A stretch of DNA of 64,000 bases from NCBI GenBank assembly GCA_017303475.1, contig JAFLBO010000008.1:62001-126000 (forward strand), in the 5' to 3' direction. Origin of the DNA: Chitinophagales bacterium (lineage in GTDB: Bacteria; Bacteroidota; Bacteroidia; Chitinophagales; Saprospiraceae). Below, piece by piece: positions 9,134 through 18,038 of the stretch (position 1 is the stretch's first letter; each line of letters begins with the position of its first letter). The notes beneath the pieces are model-generated. The model worked only from the letters and a program-made list of their open reading frames with translations, ran no database searches and was not told the DNA's origin. Made by a program: the position numbers and the translations under genes.

Positions 9134-9354
9134 TTTATGGTTAAAAAAATTCAATTTGGGGAATCTTGAGGGTTGGGGTTGAGATTTTTTCGATTTTAAA
9201 TTATTGATTTTTAAGAAGTTATTGATTTCAGGAGGGATTGCTTTTTGTTTGAGATTGGGAAAGCGGGTGTAGGTTTCGCGCAGATTTTACACAGATTGTT
9301 TGCACAGATTTTACACAGATTTTCCCGCAGATGGCGCAGCGTGCAATAGCCTGG
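9134..9354. other. Intergenic stretch upstream of the MoxR operon
   Basis: AT-rich, without a plausible gene. Near 9284-9335 the phrase CAGATTTTACACAGAT occurs twice, with related cgcag fragments, and resembles decayed copies of short intergenic repeats. Confidence 0.4.
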
Positions 9355-9414
9355 CCACTCACTCACTCACTCACTCACTCACTCACTCACTCACTCACTC
9401 ACTCACTCACTCAC
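9355..9414. repeat. (CACT)15 tandem repeat ending on a stop codon
   Basis: About 60 nt of uninterrupted tetranucleotide CACT. On the minus strand it reads (GAGT)n and starts within the TGA stop codon of the large metalloprotease gene (9411-9413). Similar arrays adjoin stop codons at 28610-28772. Length changes here would not alter the protein. Confidence 0.95.
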
Positions 9415-12400
9415 CTCAAGAGGGTTACTTCTCCTTTGGCTGCTTTGACCACACCATTGAATAGTTCGTATTCTACCATCCAGATGAGTACATCCGAGGG
9501 GTGTGCCTGGGCTCCCCATTGGCCATTCCATCCTAATTGTGCATCGTCTGGAGAAAGCTGGTGTTGTTCCCAAACGGTTTCTCCCCAGCGGTTGACTACC
9601 CGCCAGTGGCGAACGGTGCGTACACAGGGATCCATGATGGGTCGGAAGAGATCGTTGGCGCCATCGCCATTGGGGGTAAAGGCTGTTGGAATTTGCACCA
9701 TGCACAAATCACTCACATAGAGATTGATGGCATCCTGAGCGGTGCAACCGTTGGCGTCGCTTACGGTGAGGGTATAGGTGAGAGAATCCAGCGGATCGGC
9801 TAATGGATCGGGGCAGGCAGTACAACTGAGCCAATCTTCCGGCCACCAGGCATAGGTTAGTGTTCCGGCGCCGGTTACGCTTGCCTCCAGCTGCACTGAG
9901 GCGCCAATGCGGATGCTGGTATCCTGTGGTAATTGCACGCTTAAGGCCGGATAACCCTGTACGGAAATCTGAATCAATGAATCACAGCCGGGGCCATCGG
10001 CAGCACGAAATAGATTCAGTTCGGTATTGGCCGGGAAACTGGTTCCAAAAGCATTCACCACACTATTGGCACATATCAGAGTGTCCAGACTCAGATACAC
10101 GGTATCCCGTATGTGCACCAGCAAGGTATCAACCGACACACACCCGTCGGGGGTGCGGGCTATAACCACCCAGGAGCCTGAAGTAGAAGGACTGAGGCTG
10201 ACCAGCGCACAATCTGTGCAGTTGAGATCGTTGGCAGGCGTCCATTGCCAGGAGTCGAAGGCCTGTGGAAGTGGAAAATTCAGGATAAAACCGCTGCATT
10301 GTTCCGGAATATCCGGACCCAAATCCAGCCTGGTGGCCTCTGCAATGCTTACTTCGATGGTATCTGATTGCGCATTGCCGCAGCCGTCCCAAACGGTTAC
10401 CCAGTATTTACCGGGGAACAAGGTGGTGGCGCCAGACTCTGTAGAGCCATTACTCCACAGGTAACGGGCAAATCCCGGGCCGGCATCAAAATGGAACACA
10501 CCATTGTCGCAAACCTCCAGATCCGGGCCCAAATCCAGCGCCTGATTCACCGGAGGCAACACTACCAACGGCAGGGTATCGGCTGCCACATGGCATTTGG
10601 AATAAGCTGTAACGGTTAATAATCCCGAACCGGGCTGATTGAAACGAATATTGGCGCTGGAACCATTGGGATTTAATTGCACCTCCAGGCCATCTACCTT
10701 CCACACCACAGAATCGGCGGAGCAGGAAAGGGATTGTAGCGCATAATTGACCCAATCACCTGATACACAAACGGTATCTCTTGCTTCTGGCATCAGGTTG
10801 ATAGCGGTTTTGCCAGAGGGGATAACAGGGGCATTGCACATGCCATGATTAACCCACCCAGGTGAAATGCTGTTGAGCATAAATTCACTGGATGTGCCAG
10901 CATTATTAGGCTGATGAATAGCTGCCAACGAAATGCCTCCTGGAACAAAAGTGACAAAAATGGGCACATATATTCTCCCATCCGGCCCCAGCTGCAATAA
11001 CCCTACACCCTGACTTGGCTGTATAACCTGGTAAATACCCTGAACAGATTCTCTGATGTGTGAAATAGATCCAGCGTGTAAGTCATATTGCACAATCATA
11101 TTACTACCTGGAAACACTCCACTAGCATAAAGGAACCTGCCATTTGGCGAGAACTCTATGCCTTTCATACCCAATGGAGCTACTAAGGTTTGCAACGATT
11201 CATGTTCATACACTAATCCGGTTGCATCGTTATGAAACCGGTGCAGTGAAATACTACTGGAGGTTCCATTCCAATAGCTACAGGCTATTTGTCCTCCATC
11301 AGGGCTAAATTTTATCTGGACAACATTACTAACAGCTATTCCAGTAGCGCTTACTACGGGAGTAGCATTTAACCCTGATGAGGTAATCCTGTAAGCTAAA
11401 AAAGCACTGTTTGCGGCAACAGTACGTGACACCACCCAATATCCGTCAAATTCGCAGCTTTTCACCGCCGCTATACCCTGCAGATTGGCGCCCAAAGGCA
11501 GTAATTTTTCTGTTGCCACCACATCGCCCCAACCATCGTCTAACGACATATCTATTACACTGTAGGTGGCATTCTGTTGATAGTCCTGAATAATAAGATA
11601 GAACTTACCCCACTGCCCTGGATAAGGTACTATAATTACATTCTCTGTAGCATTAGTAGCCAACAAATTGCCGTTGGGCATTGCCTGGTGGAAGCGATTG
11701 AATACCTTTTCTCCATCTGAATAAAAAAGCAAATTACCCTGGGCATCACATTGGGTGGCCGTACTGCTGCCTCCATAAAAAGTCTGCCCACCTGGTAATG
11801 GCACCGGTGGATCCGAATTAAAGTTTATCCCGGCGCCGATCCCAAAAAACCATCGATTACCTTCTTTCGGACTACAGGAATCCACTTCACAAGGGCACTC
11901 GGAATCCAGGCAATCGAAGAGTCCGTCGCCATCGTCATCCAGGTTATTATTGCAAATTTCTACAGAGATCTCACAGGTGGGCGCGCATACGGTGTCTATG
12001 GTGAAAGGGAGCGAATGAATATTGATTGCATCTGATTGCACCTGAAAAACGGTATCCGTCCATTGCAACACTGTATCAAAACTGACCAATACTTGCGTAT
12101 CAGTAAGCATCTCATGAGGCGACTCCAGACAATCCCCGGTATTGCCCAGGGGGTCGGTTTTCAATAACAGTGGGCCGGCTGCTGAAAAACAAAATCCGCC
12201 ATGGGCAAGGCCAATGTTACCTCCCAAATTCCATGTTCCGGGACGGTGCCTGCTCCAGAGCAAATTGCCATCGGTGTCTACCCCAAGGATAAATTGATAG
12301 GGTTTTAACGGGCCTGGGCCTGAATCTTTTACCTTGGCATTGCCCGCCAAGGCAAGTTGATTGTTTGCGCCCAAAGCTGCTACCTCCAGTTCATAGGTTG

Positions 12401-14675
12401 AATTGGGAATTTGTCTGTAGGATTTACCCCATATTAAGTCTCCTGAAGCACTGATTTTGATTAAGTTAGCATGATTTGTTGTCAAATTTTTTCGTTGACC
12501 AGCTATCAGGATTTCAGATCCGGGCAATTCCAGAATTTCCTTGGGTGTAACGATGGTTGGCGTCTGGTAAAACCGTGTCCAACCCGGATTTCCCAATCCA
12601 TCCAGCCTGACCACCAGCAGCCCTTCCAACAATGACTCTACGCCAATAACATCTCCATTGGGCAAAAGCTTTAATAGACTCATAGGATAAGGTCTTTTTT
12701 TAGACCATAAAAAGCCCCCGTTTGCATCAAATCTGGCGATGTAACGATCATTTATCAGTATTGTAATGTCACCACCAGGCATTTCATTTATGGCTAAATC
12801 ATTATTTCCCCAAATGTCTCTTTCCAGGGTAAAAGTCTTAACCCATTGCGGAATCCCATTTGAATTAAAAAGACCCAGGTAACATTGTGTAGAATCAACA
12901 ACAGTGTTGTTAGGACCAGTTAACAAAAAATAATGGGTCCAAAAAGCCCAAAAACCGCCTCCTGGCCTCTCTTTTAATACACATTTTGCCTCGTTACATT
13001 TAACCGTATCCAACTCCTTTACCCATACAATTTCACCATTAGGTTTGCTTTTGATAATGCTTGGCCCTACTTCAAAAAATGGCGCTCTGAATCTTTGGAC
13101 GGCTAGTATATGCCCGTCTGACAATTCCAGCAGCGGCCCTGCTCTATGCGATTCTCTATTCTCCATCTCAAATGCATAACGAAAGGTCTTTTGCACACAA
13201 ATGCCCTGCACATAAATGGTCGTTTCCTGTGTATCCCGGCAAGCGCCGTTGCCGCTTACCAATTGTATCAAATAAGCACCCGGCGCACTGAACGACATAG
13301 AATCCAGCACTGCACCGTTAAATGCACCATTGATGTACCATTCCGTTTCTGTGGCATTCTGACTGTTGTTGGTAAAATACACCATCTGATCCGCATCAGG
13401 AGCCGCATTACTCAACGTAAAAGCCGATACCGCAGGGCAGTTTACCGTTACCGTCAATACCGCCGAACCTCCATCGCATAAATCCGGATTGGCCGACTGT
13501 ACCAGCATATTGATGGTGTATACTCCTGGCGTAGGAAATGTATAGGTGAGGGTATTTTGGTTGCCAGCCAATTGACCGTCAACAAACCAACTGACGGCGC
13601 CATCGTTGAGGCTGCTATTTACATACGAGACCATTTGTCCGGCAGTGACGCTGGTTGGTCCGGACAGGGTAACCACCAGCGGCGCCGGGCAGGGAGTCTG
13701 ACAGCCCCTGGATTGAAGCAGGCTTTTGCGCAGCCCTTCCAGGGTAAGGTTCATGCGCTGGGATTGGTTTGGCGTGAAATCGTGGAAACAGGCCAGCTGA
13801 CCATAATCCATAAAATTCCAGTTCATATCCGGCTGATCCGTGGTAAACGGCCCCGATTGTAGATCCGTATTGCAGGTATTCACAGGGGCGCCGCAAGCCA
13901 CAAAAGAGGTGCTTTGATCGGGCGGGGTATCGCAGATACGGTCGCCATCGGTGAGGCAATTGTTGTTATTGCACCCGCCCTCGAAGGTATGATACAAGCC
14001 CAGGTAATGGCCCATTTCATGCGCCAGTCCGGATACTTTTGCCGGGTCGGTCAGGTAAGCGGCTTCCATCACTATCCCATCTATAGCTGATCCGTGTGCA
14101 TAAGGCAGGTGGGCAAAACCGTACACATTGCAACCATAGGTACTTGAACAGATACTGTTTACCAGCCAGATATTGAGATAGTCCTTCGGTTCCCAGCGCT
14201 GCAGGTTTTTCAATAGCAGGTTTTGGGTTTCCATATCCATGGTAGTAAGCGCGCTGCTGGTACGGGTAATGCCGTTGGTTGACAGGTTATCAGGCGTTCT
14301 GCGCGCCAGACAGAGTTGGATACCACAATTTATGCCGCTTCCCTGGTCAAAAATACCCTGATTTGCCAGGGTCTGATTCAGCCAGTTGATGGCCTGCTGA
14401 ACCTGGGCATCGGTGATATTTTCCGGTCCATTCTGATGGATAATGTGCACCACAACCGGAATCGTTTTATCGTTTTCGGCAGCTTCCCAGGGTGTTTTCT
14501 GCTCAAAAACGTGCAAAATTTGGGTTTCGTAGGCCTGATGCCTGGCCGCAAAATCAGGCGCTTGCAATAAGGTTTGATGCCAGTAATCAGAGGCGCAGGA
14601 AGGAGGAGTTGTTTGTGCCAGAACGGTTGCTGGCAACCCAAAAAAGAGCAGGCAGTGTAGTAGTTTGTGTTTCAT
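9411..14675 (-). CDS. Secreted M43-type metalloprotease, PKD domains, T9SS type B tail
   Basis: 1754 aa. A signal peptide (about 1-20, ending VLAQ) precedes a pappalysin/M43-like catalytic domain with zinc motif H219-E-MG-H223-YLG-LYH229 and a nearby Cys-rich GGCNNNNCLTDGDRICDTPP segment. Two PKD-like modules follow (about 330-490), then a repeat-rich region that looks like beta-propeller blades. A DDDGDG calcium-loop segment lies near 930 and a second propeller-like domain near 945-1270. The last 95 residues form a gliding-motility-associated C-terminal (CHU_C) domain (IPTAFTPNGDGANDLF ... DRW-like WG..VW), the T9SS type B signal. It is therefore probably exported and attached to or released from the cell surface. 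It starts 25 nt after a small T9SS cargo gene, so the two are likely co-transcribed. Confidence 0.88.
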   Translation of the reverse strand: MKHKLLHCLLFFGLPATVLAQTTPPSCASDYWHQTLLQAPDFAARHQAYETQILHVFEQKTPWEAAENDKTIPVVVHIIHQNGPENITDAQVQQAINWLNQTLANQGIFDQGSGINCGIQLCLARRTPDNLSTNGITRTSSALTTMDMETQNLLLKNLQRWEPKDYLNIWLVNSICSSTYGCNVYGFAHLPYAHGSAIDGIVMEAAYLTDPAKVSGLAHEMGHYLGLYHTFEGGCNNNNCLTDGDRICDTPPDQSTSFVACGAPVNTCNTDLQSGPFTTDQPDMNWNFMDYGQLACFHDFTPNQSQRMNLTLEGLRKSLLQSRGCQTPCPAPLVVTLSGPTSVTAGQMVSYVNSSLNDGAVSWFVDGQLAGNQNTLTYTFPTPGVYTINMLVQSANPDLCDGGSAVLTVTVNCPAVSAFTLSNAAPDADQMVYFTNNSQNATETEWYINGAFNGAVLDSMSFSAPGAYLIQLVSGNGACRDTQETTIYVQGICVQKTFRYAFEMENRESHRAGPLLELSDGHILAVQRFRAPFFEVGPSIIKSKPNGEIVWVKELDTVKCNEAKCVLKERPGGGFWAFWTHYFLLTGPNNTVVDSTQCYLGLFNSNGIPQWVKTFTLERDIWGNNDLAINEMPGGDITILINDRYIARFDANGGFLWSKKRPYPMSLLKLLPNGDVIGVESLLEGLLVVRLDGLGNPGWTRFYQTPTIVTPKEILELPGSEILIAGQRKNLTTNHANLIKISASGDLIWGKSYRQIPNSTYELEVAALGANNQLALAGNAKVKDSGPGPLKPYQFILGVDTDGNLLWSRHRPGTWNLGGNIGLAHGGFCFSAAGPLLLKTDPLGNTGDCLESPHEMLTDTQVLVSFDTVLQWTDTVFQVQSDAINIHSLPFTIDTVCAPTCEISVEICNNNLDDDGDGLFDCLDSECPCEVDSCSPKEGNRWFFGIGAGINFNSDPPVPLPGGQTFYGGSSTATQCDAQGNLLFYSDGEKVFNRFHQAMPNGNLLATNATENVIIVPYPGQWGKFYLIIQDYQQNATYSVIDMSLDDGWGDVVATEKLLPLGANLQGIAAVKSCEFDGYWVVSRTVAANSAFLAYRITSSGLNATPVVSATGIAVSNVVQIKFSPDGGQIACSYWNGTSSSISLHRFHNDATGLVYEHESLQTLVAPLGMKGIEFSPNGRFLYASGVFPGSNMIVQYDLHAGSISHIRESVQGIYQVIQPSQGVGLLQLGPDGRIYVPIFVTFVPGGISLAAIHQPNNAGTSSEFMLNSISPGWVNHGMCNAPVIPSGKTAINLMPEARDTVCVSGDWVNYALQSLSCSADSVVWKVDGLEVQLNPNGSSANIRFNQPGSGLLTVTAYSKCHVAADTLPLVVLPPVNQALDLGPDLEVCDNGVFHFDAGPGFARYLWSNGSTESGATTLFPGKYWVTVWDGCGNAQSDTIEVSIAEATRLDLGPDIPEQCSGFILNFPLPQAFDSWQWTPANDLNCTDCALVSLSPSTSGSWVVIARTPDGCVSVDTLLVHIRDTVYLSLDTLICANSVVNAFGTSFPANTELNLFRAADGPGCDSLIQISVQGYPALSVQLPQDTSIRIGASVQLEASVTGAGTLTYAWWPEDWLSCTACPDPLADPLDSLTYTLTVSDANGCTAQDAINLYVSDLCMVQIPTAFTPNGDGANDLFRPIMDPCVRTVRHWRVVNRWGETVWEQHQLSPDDAQLGWNGQWGAQAHPSDVLIWMVEYELFNGVVKAAKGEVTLLR

Positions 14676-14700
14676 ATTGGAACGAGATTAGGCCCCTACC

Positions 14701-15108
14701 CTATTTCTTTATCAAAATCTTGCCCCACATCTGTTCTTTTACATCTTTCACCTGGATAAAATACATACCTGGCGGGATGTTTTTCACTGGCATATTCACC
14801 GGAACACCGGTATCCGGCACATTCAGGGTTTGAAAAGGTTTCCCTTCTGCATTAAACAGATTGAGCTGCCCGGCTCCAGACAATGCGCCCTGTGTAAAAA
14901 CCCTGAACTCGGTAGAAGCCGGGTTGGGCGAAATATGTAAGGTTTTGAACCCAAGGCCAGGTGCAGGCTCTACGGTTGAAACCGTTTCAGGCACATAAAG
15001 CGGTGTTTGTACGGTATTGGTGATGATGGGTTCGTTGGTTACCTGAGCATTCAGCAAGGAAACATGAAAAGAGAAAAACAAAAAGGCAGCATTAATAAGG
15101 GTTTTCAT
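14701..15108 (-). CDS. Small secreted protein with T9SS type A sorting domain
   Basis: 135 aa from the ATG at 15108, chosen because it opens directly into a signal peptide (MKTLINAAFLFFSFHVSLLNAQ). The mature part has a short linker followed by a C-terminal type A sorting domain (LHISPNPASTEFRVF ... LNLFNAEGK ... PPGMYFIQVK). Apart from the sorting domain almost nothing is left, so it may be a minimal cargo or an accessory of the protease encoded 25 nt downstream. A hairpin at 15170-15203 separates it from the hydrolase gene upstream. Confidence 0.8.
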   Translation of the reverse strand: MKTLINAAFLFFSFHVSLLNAQVTNEPIITNTVQTPLYVPETVSTVEPAPGLGFKTLHISPNPASTEFRVFTQGALSGAGQLNLFNAEGKPFQTLNVPDTGVPVNMPVKNIPPGMYFIQVKDVKEQMWGKILIKK

Positions 15109-15169
15109 AAATGATGGGTTAGAAGATAGATAAAGTAAGGCGCGACCAATATGATCGCCACAAGGCATA

Positions 15170-15203
15170 TAGACCAGGTAAGTATTGAAACCTACCTGGT
15201 CTA
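15170..15203. terminator. Intergenic hairpin below the alpha/beta hydrolase gene
   Basis: An 11-bp perfect stem (15170-15180 with 15193-15203, TAGACCAGGTA) and a 12-nt loop, 40 nt beyond the hydrolase stop. There is no T-run, so intrinsic termination is uncertain; it could be an mRNA 3' end stabiliser. Confidence 0.45.
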
Positions 15204-15242
15204 CATTATCTAGGATTCCAAAACCCTCCCCGCCGTTGCCTG

Positions 15243-16190
15243 CTACTTGGCTAAAAATGCCCGAATGATGGCAAATTCTTTGGCAGGTTCTTCTACCTGA
15301 GGGTTATGTCCACTGTATTCAAACATCTCAAACTGTGCCTGCGGACAATATGTTTTATATTTTACCTGCATCCAGGGGACGGCTACACGGTCGTACCTGC
15401 CGGCTATGATGAGAATGGGCATGGTGAGGTTTTTCAGGTCTTTACGAAAATCAAAATTACCAATATCGTTGCCTACAATAAAGTCGCCGTCTTTACCCAC
15501 CATTTGGTAGTACACCTTGGGATTGAACGGATTAGGATATGGCTTTCTGCCTCTGGCCCGGAAATTATTGGGGTTGTAGGCATACATAAAGCCATACGGC
15601 ACCTTCCCGTAAATTTCCTGGTGAATGGGATCGCTGGACACCACGCCGCGCTCGCGCACTTTCATGAGTGTATCCCAAACTTCCGGATAATTCACCCGGA
15701 TTTCGCGATTGGAATTATCATCGTTTTCCTGCCACATCACAAAACTGTGAAAAGTATTGGCCAGGATAAGGTGTTTTACATGTTGCGGGTATTTGATGGC
15801 GTATCCCTGCGCCACCAAGCCCCCGTAGGAATGCCCCAGCACATTGATTTTACCAAAGCCCATAGCCTTGCGCAGGCCTTCCAGGTCTTCAATATCGCGC
15901 TCCAGAGAATACTCCCGGACATCCTTGGCGGTATCTGATTTACCCCGCCCCAGGTTATCAAAATACACCAGCGTGTTGGTACTCGACAAAGAATCGAAAC
16001 TCCGCAAACCATAGTGAGAACCGCCCGGGCCACCGGCGATCAAAAACAAGGGATCGCCCTGACCAAAACTCACGGTCCAGAGTTTGGCGCCATTGACGGT
16101 GTAGTATTTACCATCGGTTTGACTTTCAGGATAAGGCTGAGCAAAAGTGATTGCGGGGAGGAAAAGCAGGAGATAGCAGAGATATTTCAT
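15243..16190 (-). CDS. Secreted alpha/beta hydrolase, proline iminopeptidase-like
   Basis: 315 aa. A signal peptide (about 1-17, ending TFAQ) precedes a single alpha/beta-hydrolase domain. The oxyanion-loop motif is AGGPGGSHY (52-60), the strand FDNLGRGKSD (78-87) is typical of S33 peptidases, the nucleophile elbow is GHS121YGG, and likely acid and base are D267 and H295 (YSGHNPQVEEP). The S33 family includes prolyl aminopeptidases and esterases; the substrate is not clear from sequence. The protein is probably periplasmic. It is a single gene, with a long palindrome immediately upstream of it. Confidence 0.85.
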   Translation of the reverse strand: MKYLCYLLLFLPAITFAQPYPESQTDGKYYTVNGAKLWTVSFGQGDPLFLIAGGPGGSHYGLRSFDSLSSTNTLVYFDNLGRGKSDTAKDVREYSLERDIEDLEGLRKAMGFGKINVLGHSYGGLVAQGYAIKYPQHVKHLILANTFHSFVMWQENDDNSNREIRVNYPEVWDTLMKVRERGVVSSDPIHQEIYGKVPYGFMYAYNPNNFRARGRKPYPNPFNPKVYYQMVGKDGDFIVGNDIGNFDFRKDLKNLTMPILIIAGRYDRVAVPWMQVKYKTYCPQAQFEMFEYSGHNPQVEEPAKEFAIIRAFLAK

Positions 16191-16224
16191 GGTTGTTTTT
16201 TACCGCGCAAGATAAAAGGAAATC

Positions 16225-16430
16225 AATGTCCAATATCCAATATCCAATGTCCAATGTCCAAGTGGGGCGGGGGTCTGGCGTCAGCACCTTTGCCAGTCAG
16301 TCTGCGCCTGCCTGACAAATGATAGTGGTTAACATCTCGCCATTCAGGCGAGAACATACCAGCAAAGGTGCTGACGCCAGACCCCCGCCCCACTTGGATA
16401 TTGGACATTGGACATTGGATATTGGATATT
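16225..16430. repeat. Giant palindrome with 69-bp arms
   Basis: Arms 16225-16293 and 16362-16430 pair over 69 positions with about one mismatch and two G-T wobbles. The 68-nt centre carries its own hairpin TCTCGCC/GGCGAGA (16335-16353). The arm ends consist of short direct repeats of TATCCAA/TGTCCAA type. The right end lies 2 nt from the stop codon of the gene at 16433. Part of the right arm and the central hairpin recur at 26424-26540. Confidence 0.95.
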
Positions 16431-16432
16431 CC

Positions 16433-17335
16433 CTACCGTACCACAACGCTATATTCCTTTTTAAAATGTTCAATTGTCATGGTTAGCGGGTTGCGTACCT
16501 GAATCTCTACCTGAAGCGGCTTTTTTCCGGGGGTAGTATATTTTTGCTGAAAACGCGCCGCTCCTCCATCCATGGAAATGGTATCGCCATTCACCATAAC
16601 CATTACATTTTGGGCAGCAGCCCTGGAATTCAGCATTTCGGCCAGAAACACATCGGCCTCAAACATCTCCCCAACCCTGGCGTCGGGGAGCAGCGGCATT
16701 AAAACCGGCACCCATTTGGAAAAACAGCGCCAGGGGGGCTGAACAGATGCCGCCAAATCATTCATAGCTACCATTTGTGCCGTTTTTACGCGCAACAAAA
16801 GAGCTTCCAGTATAACCCCGGTTTCCATGGCGTTGGTTCGTTTGGCCATATTCCAAAAGGAATTGGTGGAATCCAACCCCAGTACGAATCTTGCCATGTA
16901 CGCATTTTCTTCCTTTAAAGAAAGGGAATCCAGGTACGCCTGGGTGAGCGATTCCAATTGCTGCCATTCCAGCGCAGATAATGTTTTGTTGAACCGGCGC
17001 AGGTGCTCCAAATCACCCGCCCAGCATTGTTCTTTATACAAACTAATTTGCTTGATCAATGGCTCTGGGAGTCTTCTATACCTGAGTATTAAATCCATGC
17101 AAGCCATTGCCAGGCTATCATCCTGTTCGCCGGCATTTTTTTGAATTTCGACATCGAGTTGGCTTAGTTGCCTGTCGAGGGGCATTCCCGCATACTGGAA
17201 ATCTTGACACAACAGCTCCTGAATGGCCGCTTGCCGCTGCCTTTCCGTCCAGATCCAGGCTATCAGCAAACCAATGACGGTCAGGTAGCCCGCATCGCGC
17301 AAGCTGAATCGCAGTTTCATGGAAGGTGTTTTCAT
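16433..17335 (-). CDS. Hypothetical membrane-anchored protein
   Basis: 300 aa from the ATG at 17335; an in-frame TTG at 17401 would add basic residues and is less likely. One N-terminal transmembrane segment (AGYLTVIGLLIAWIW, about 11-25) follows a short basic stretch. The rest is predicted helical to about 220 and then beta-rich, ending in a region (DTISMDGGAARFQQKY...KKPLQVEIQVRNPL) that resembles a small Ig-like domain, as in GldM-like C-termini; that likeness is weak. It is divergent from the ECF sigma factor gene, with 137 nt between starts. I do not recognise the family. Confidence 0.7.
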   Translation of the reverse strand: MKTPSMKLRFSLRDAGYLTVIGLLIAWIWTERQRQAAIQELLCQDFQYAGMPLDRQLSQLDVEIQKNAGEQDDSLAMACMDLILRYRRLPEPLIKQISLYKEQCWAGDLEHLRRFNKTLSALEWQQLESLTQAYLDSLSLKEENAYMARFVLGLDSTNSFWNMAKRTNAMETGVILEALLLRVKTAQMVAMNDLAASVQPPWRCFSKWVPVLMPLLPDARVGEMFEADVFLAEMLNSRAAAQNVMVMVNGDTISMDGGAARFQQKYTTPGKKPLQVEIQVRNPLTMTIEHFKKEYSVVVR

Positions 17336-17472
17336 GGAAGAAATAACGTTTGTAAGAGGTATTGCGCGTATGACATCCGGCTTTTTTCGTCTCTTTTTCA
17401 AAAAAAATTCGATCTTTCACCAACCCTTTTCCTAGCCATTCCGATATAGTAAGTAGAAAACGCACATTGCCC

Positions 17473-18030
17473 ATGCCATATCACGCCAAAAGTACTGATG
17501 CGGAGCTCCGTCAGGGCTGTATCCAACAGGATCGGCTTGCCCAGGAGTTGCTGTACCGGAGGCATTTTGGCTGGTTATTGAGCGTTTCCATGCGATATAC
17601 CCATAACCGGGATGAAGCTACGGATATATTGAACCTGGCATTCCTGAAAATTTTCAACAGTATGACGCAATTTCAGGATACAGGCTCATTCAAAGGCTGG
17701 ATGGCTAAAATTGTTTTCCATACTGCCATCGACCATATCCGGCAGCATACTTCTTACAAAAAACACCACGACTACTCAGGGGAGATAGCGGATCAATCTG
17801 TGGAAAACAGCGGCCTTGATCATTTACAAGCCGAGGATCTCTATCACCTCATTCAGCATATTACGCCGGCTTCCCGCAATGTATTCAGTCTGTATGTCAT
17901 AGACGGATACAACCATCCGGAAATTGCCGATATGCTGGGCATCAGTGTTGGCACCTCCAAGTGGCACCTGGCTAATGCCCGATATGAAATGAAAAAAATG
18001 ATGGAACAATATTATCAACCGAACCTTTAG
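17473..18030 (+). CDS. ECF RNA polymerase sigma factor
   Basis: 185 aa from the ATG at 17473 (a TTG at 17467 is in frame). Region 2 is ELLYRRHFGWLLSVSMRYTHNRDEATDILNL (described by its core RDEATDILN), with the usual FxxWxxxI equivalent FKGWMAKIVFHTAIDHIR. Region 4 is a helix-turn-helix near the C-terminus (YNHPEIADMLGISVGTSKW). Such sigma factors direct transcription in response to envelope signals. The gene is followed 8 nt later by an inner-membrane/outer-membrane-spanning protein likely to be its anti-sigma factor. Confidence 0.92.
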   Translation: MPYHAKSTDAELRQGCIQQDRLAQELLYRRHFGWLLSVSMRYTHNRDEATDILNLAFLKIFNSMTQFQDTGSFKGWMAKIVFHTAIDHIRQHTSYKKHHDYSGEIADQSVENSGLDHLQAEDLYHLIQHITPASRNVFSLYVIDGYNHPEIADMLGISVGTSKWHLANARYEMKKMMEQYYQPNL

Positions 18031-18038
18031 TGTGCACC

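Noticed and set aside
9331..9720. Short protein-coding frame reading through the CACT array as repeated LTHS residues
   Set aside because: It is a product of the tetranucleotide repeat overlapping the protease gene in the opposite sense and has no start context.
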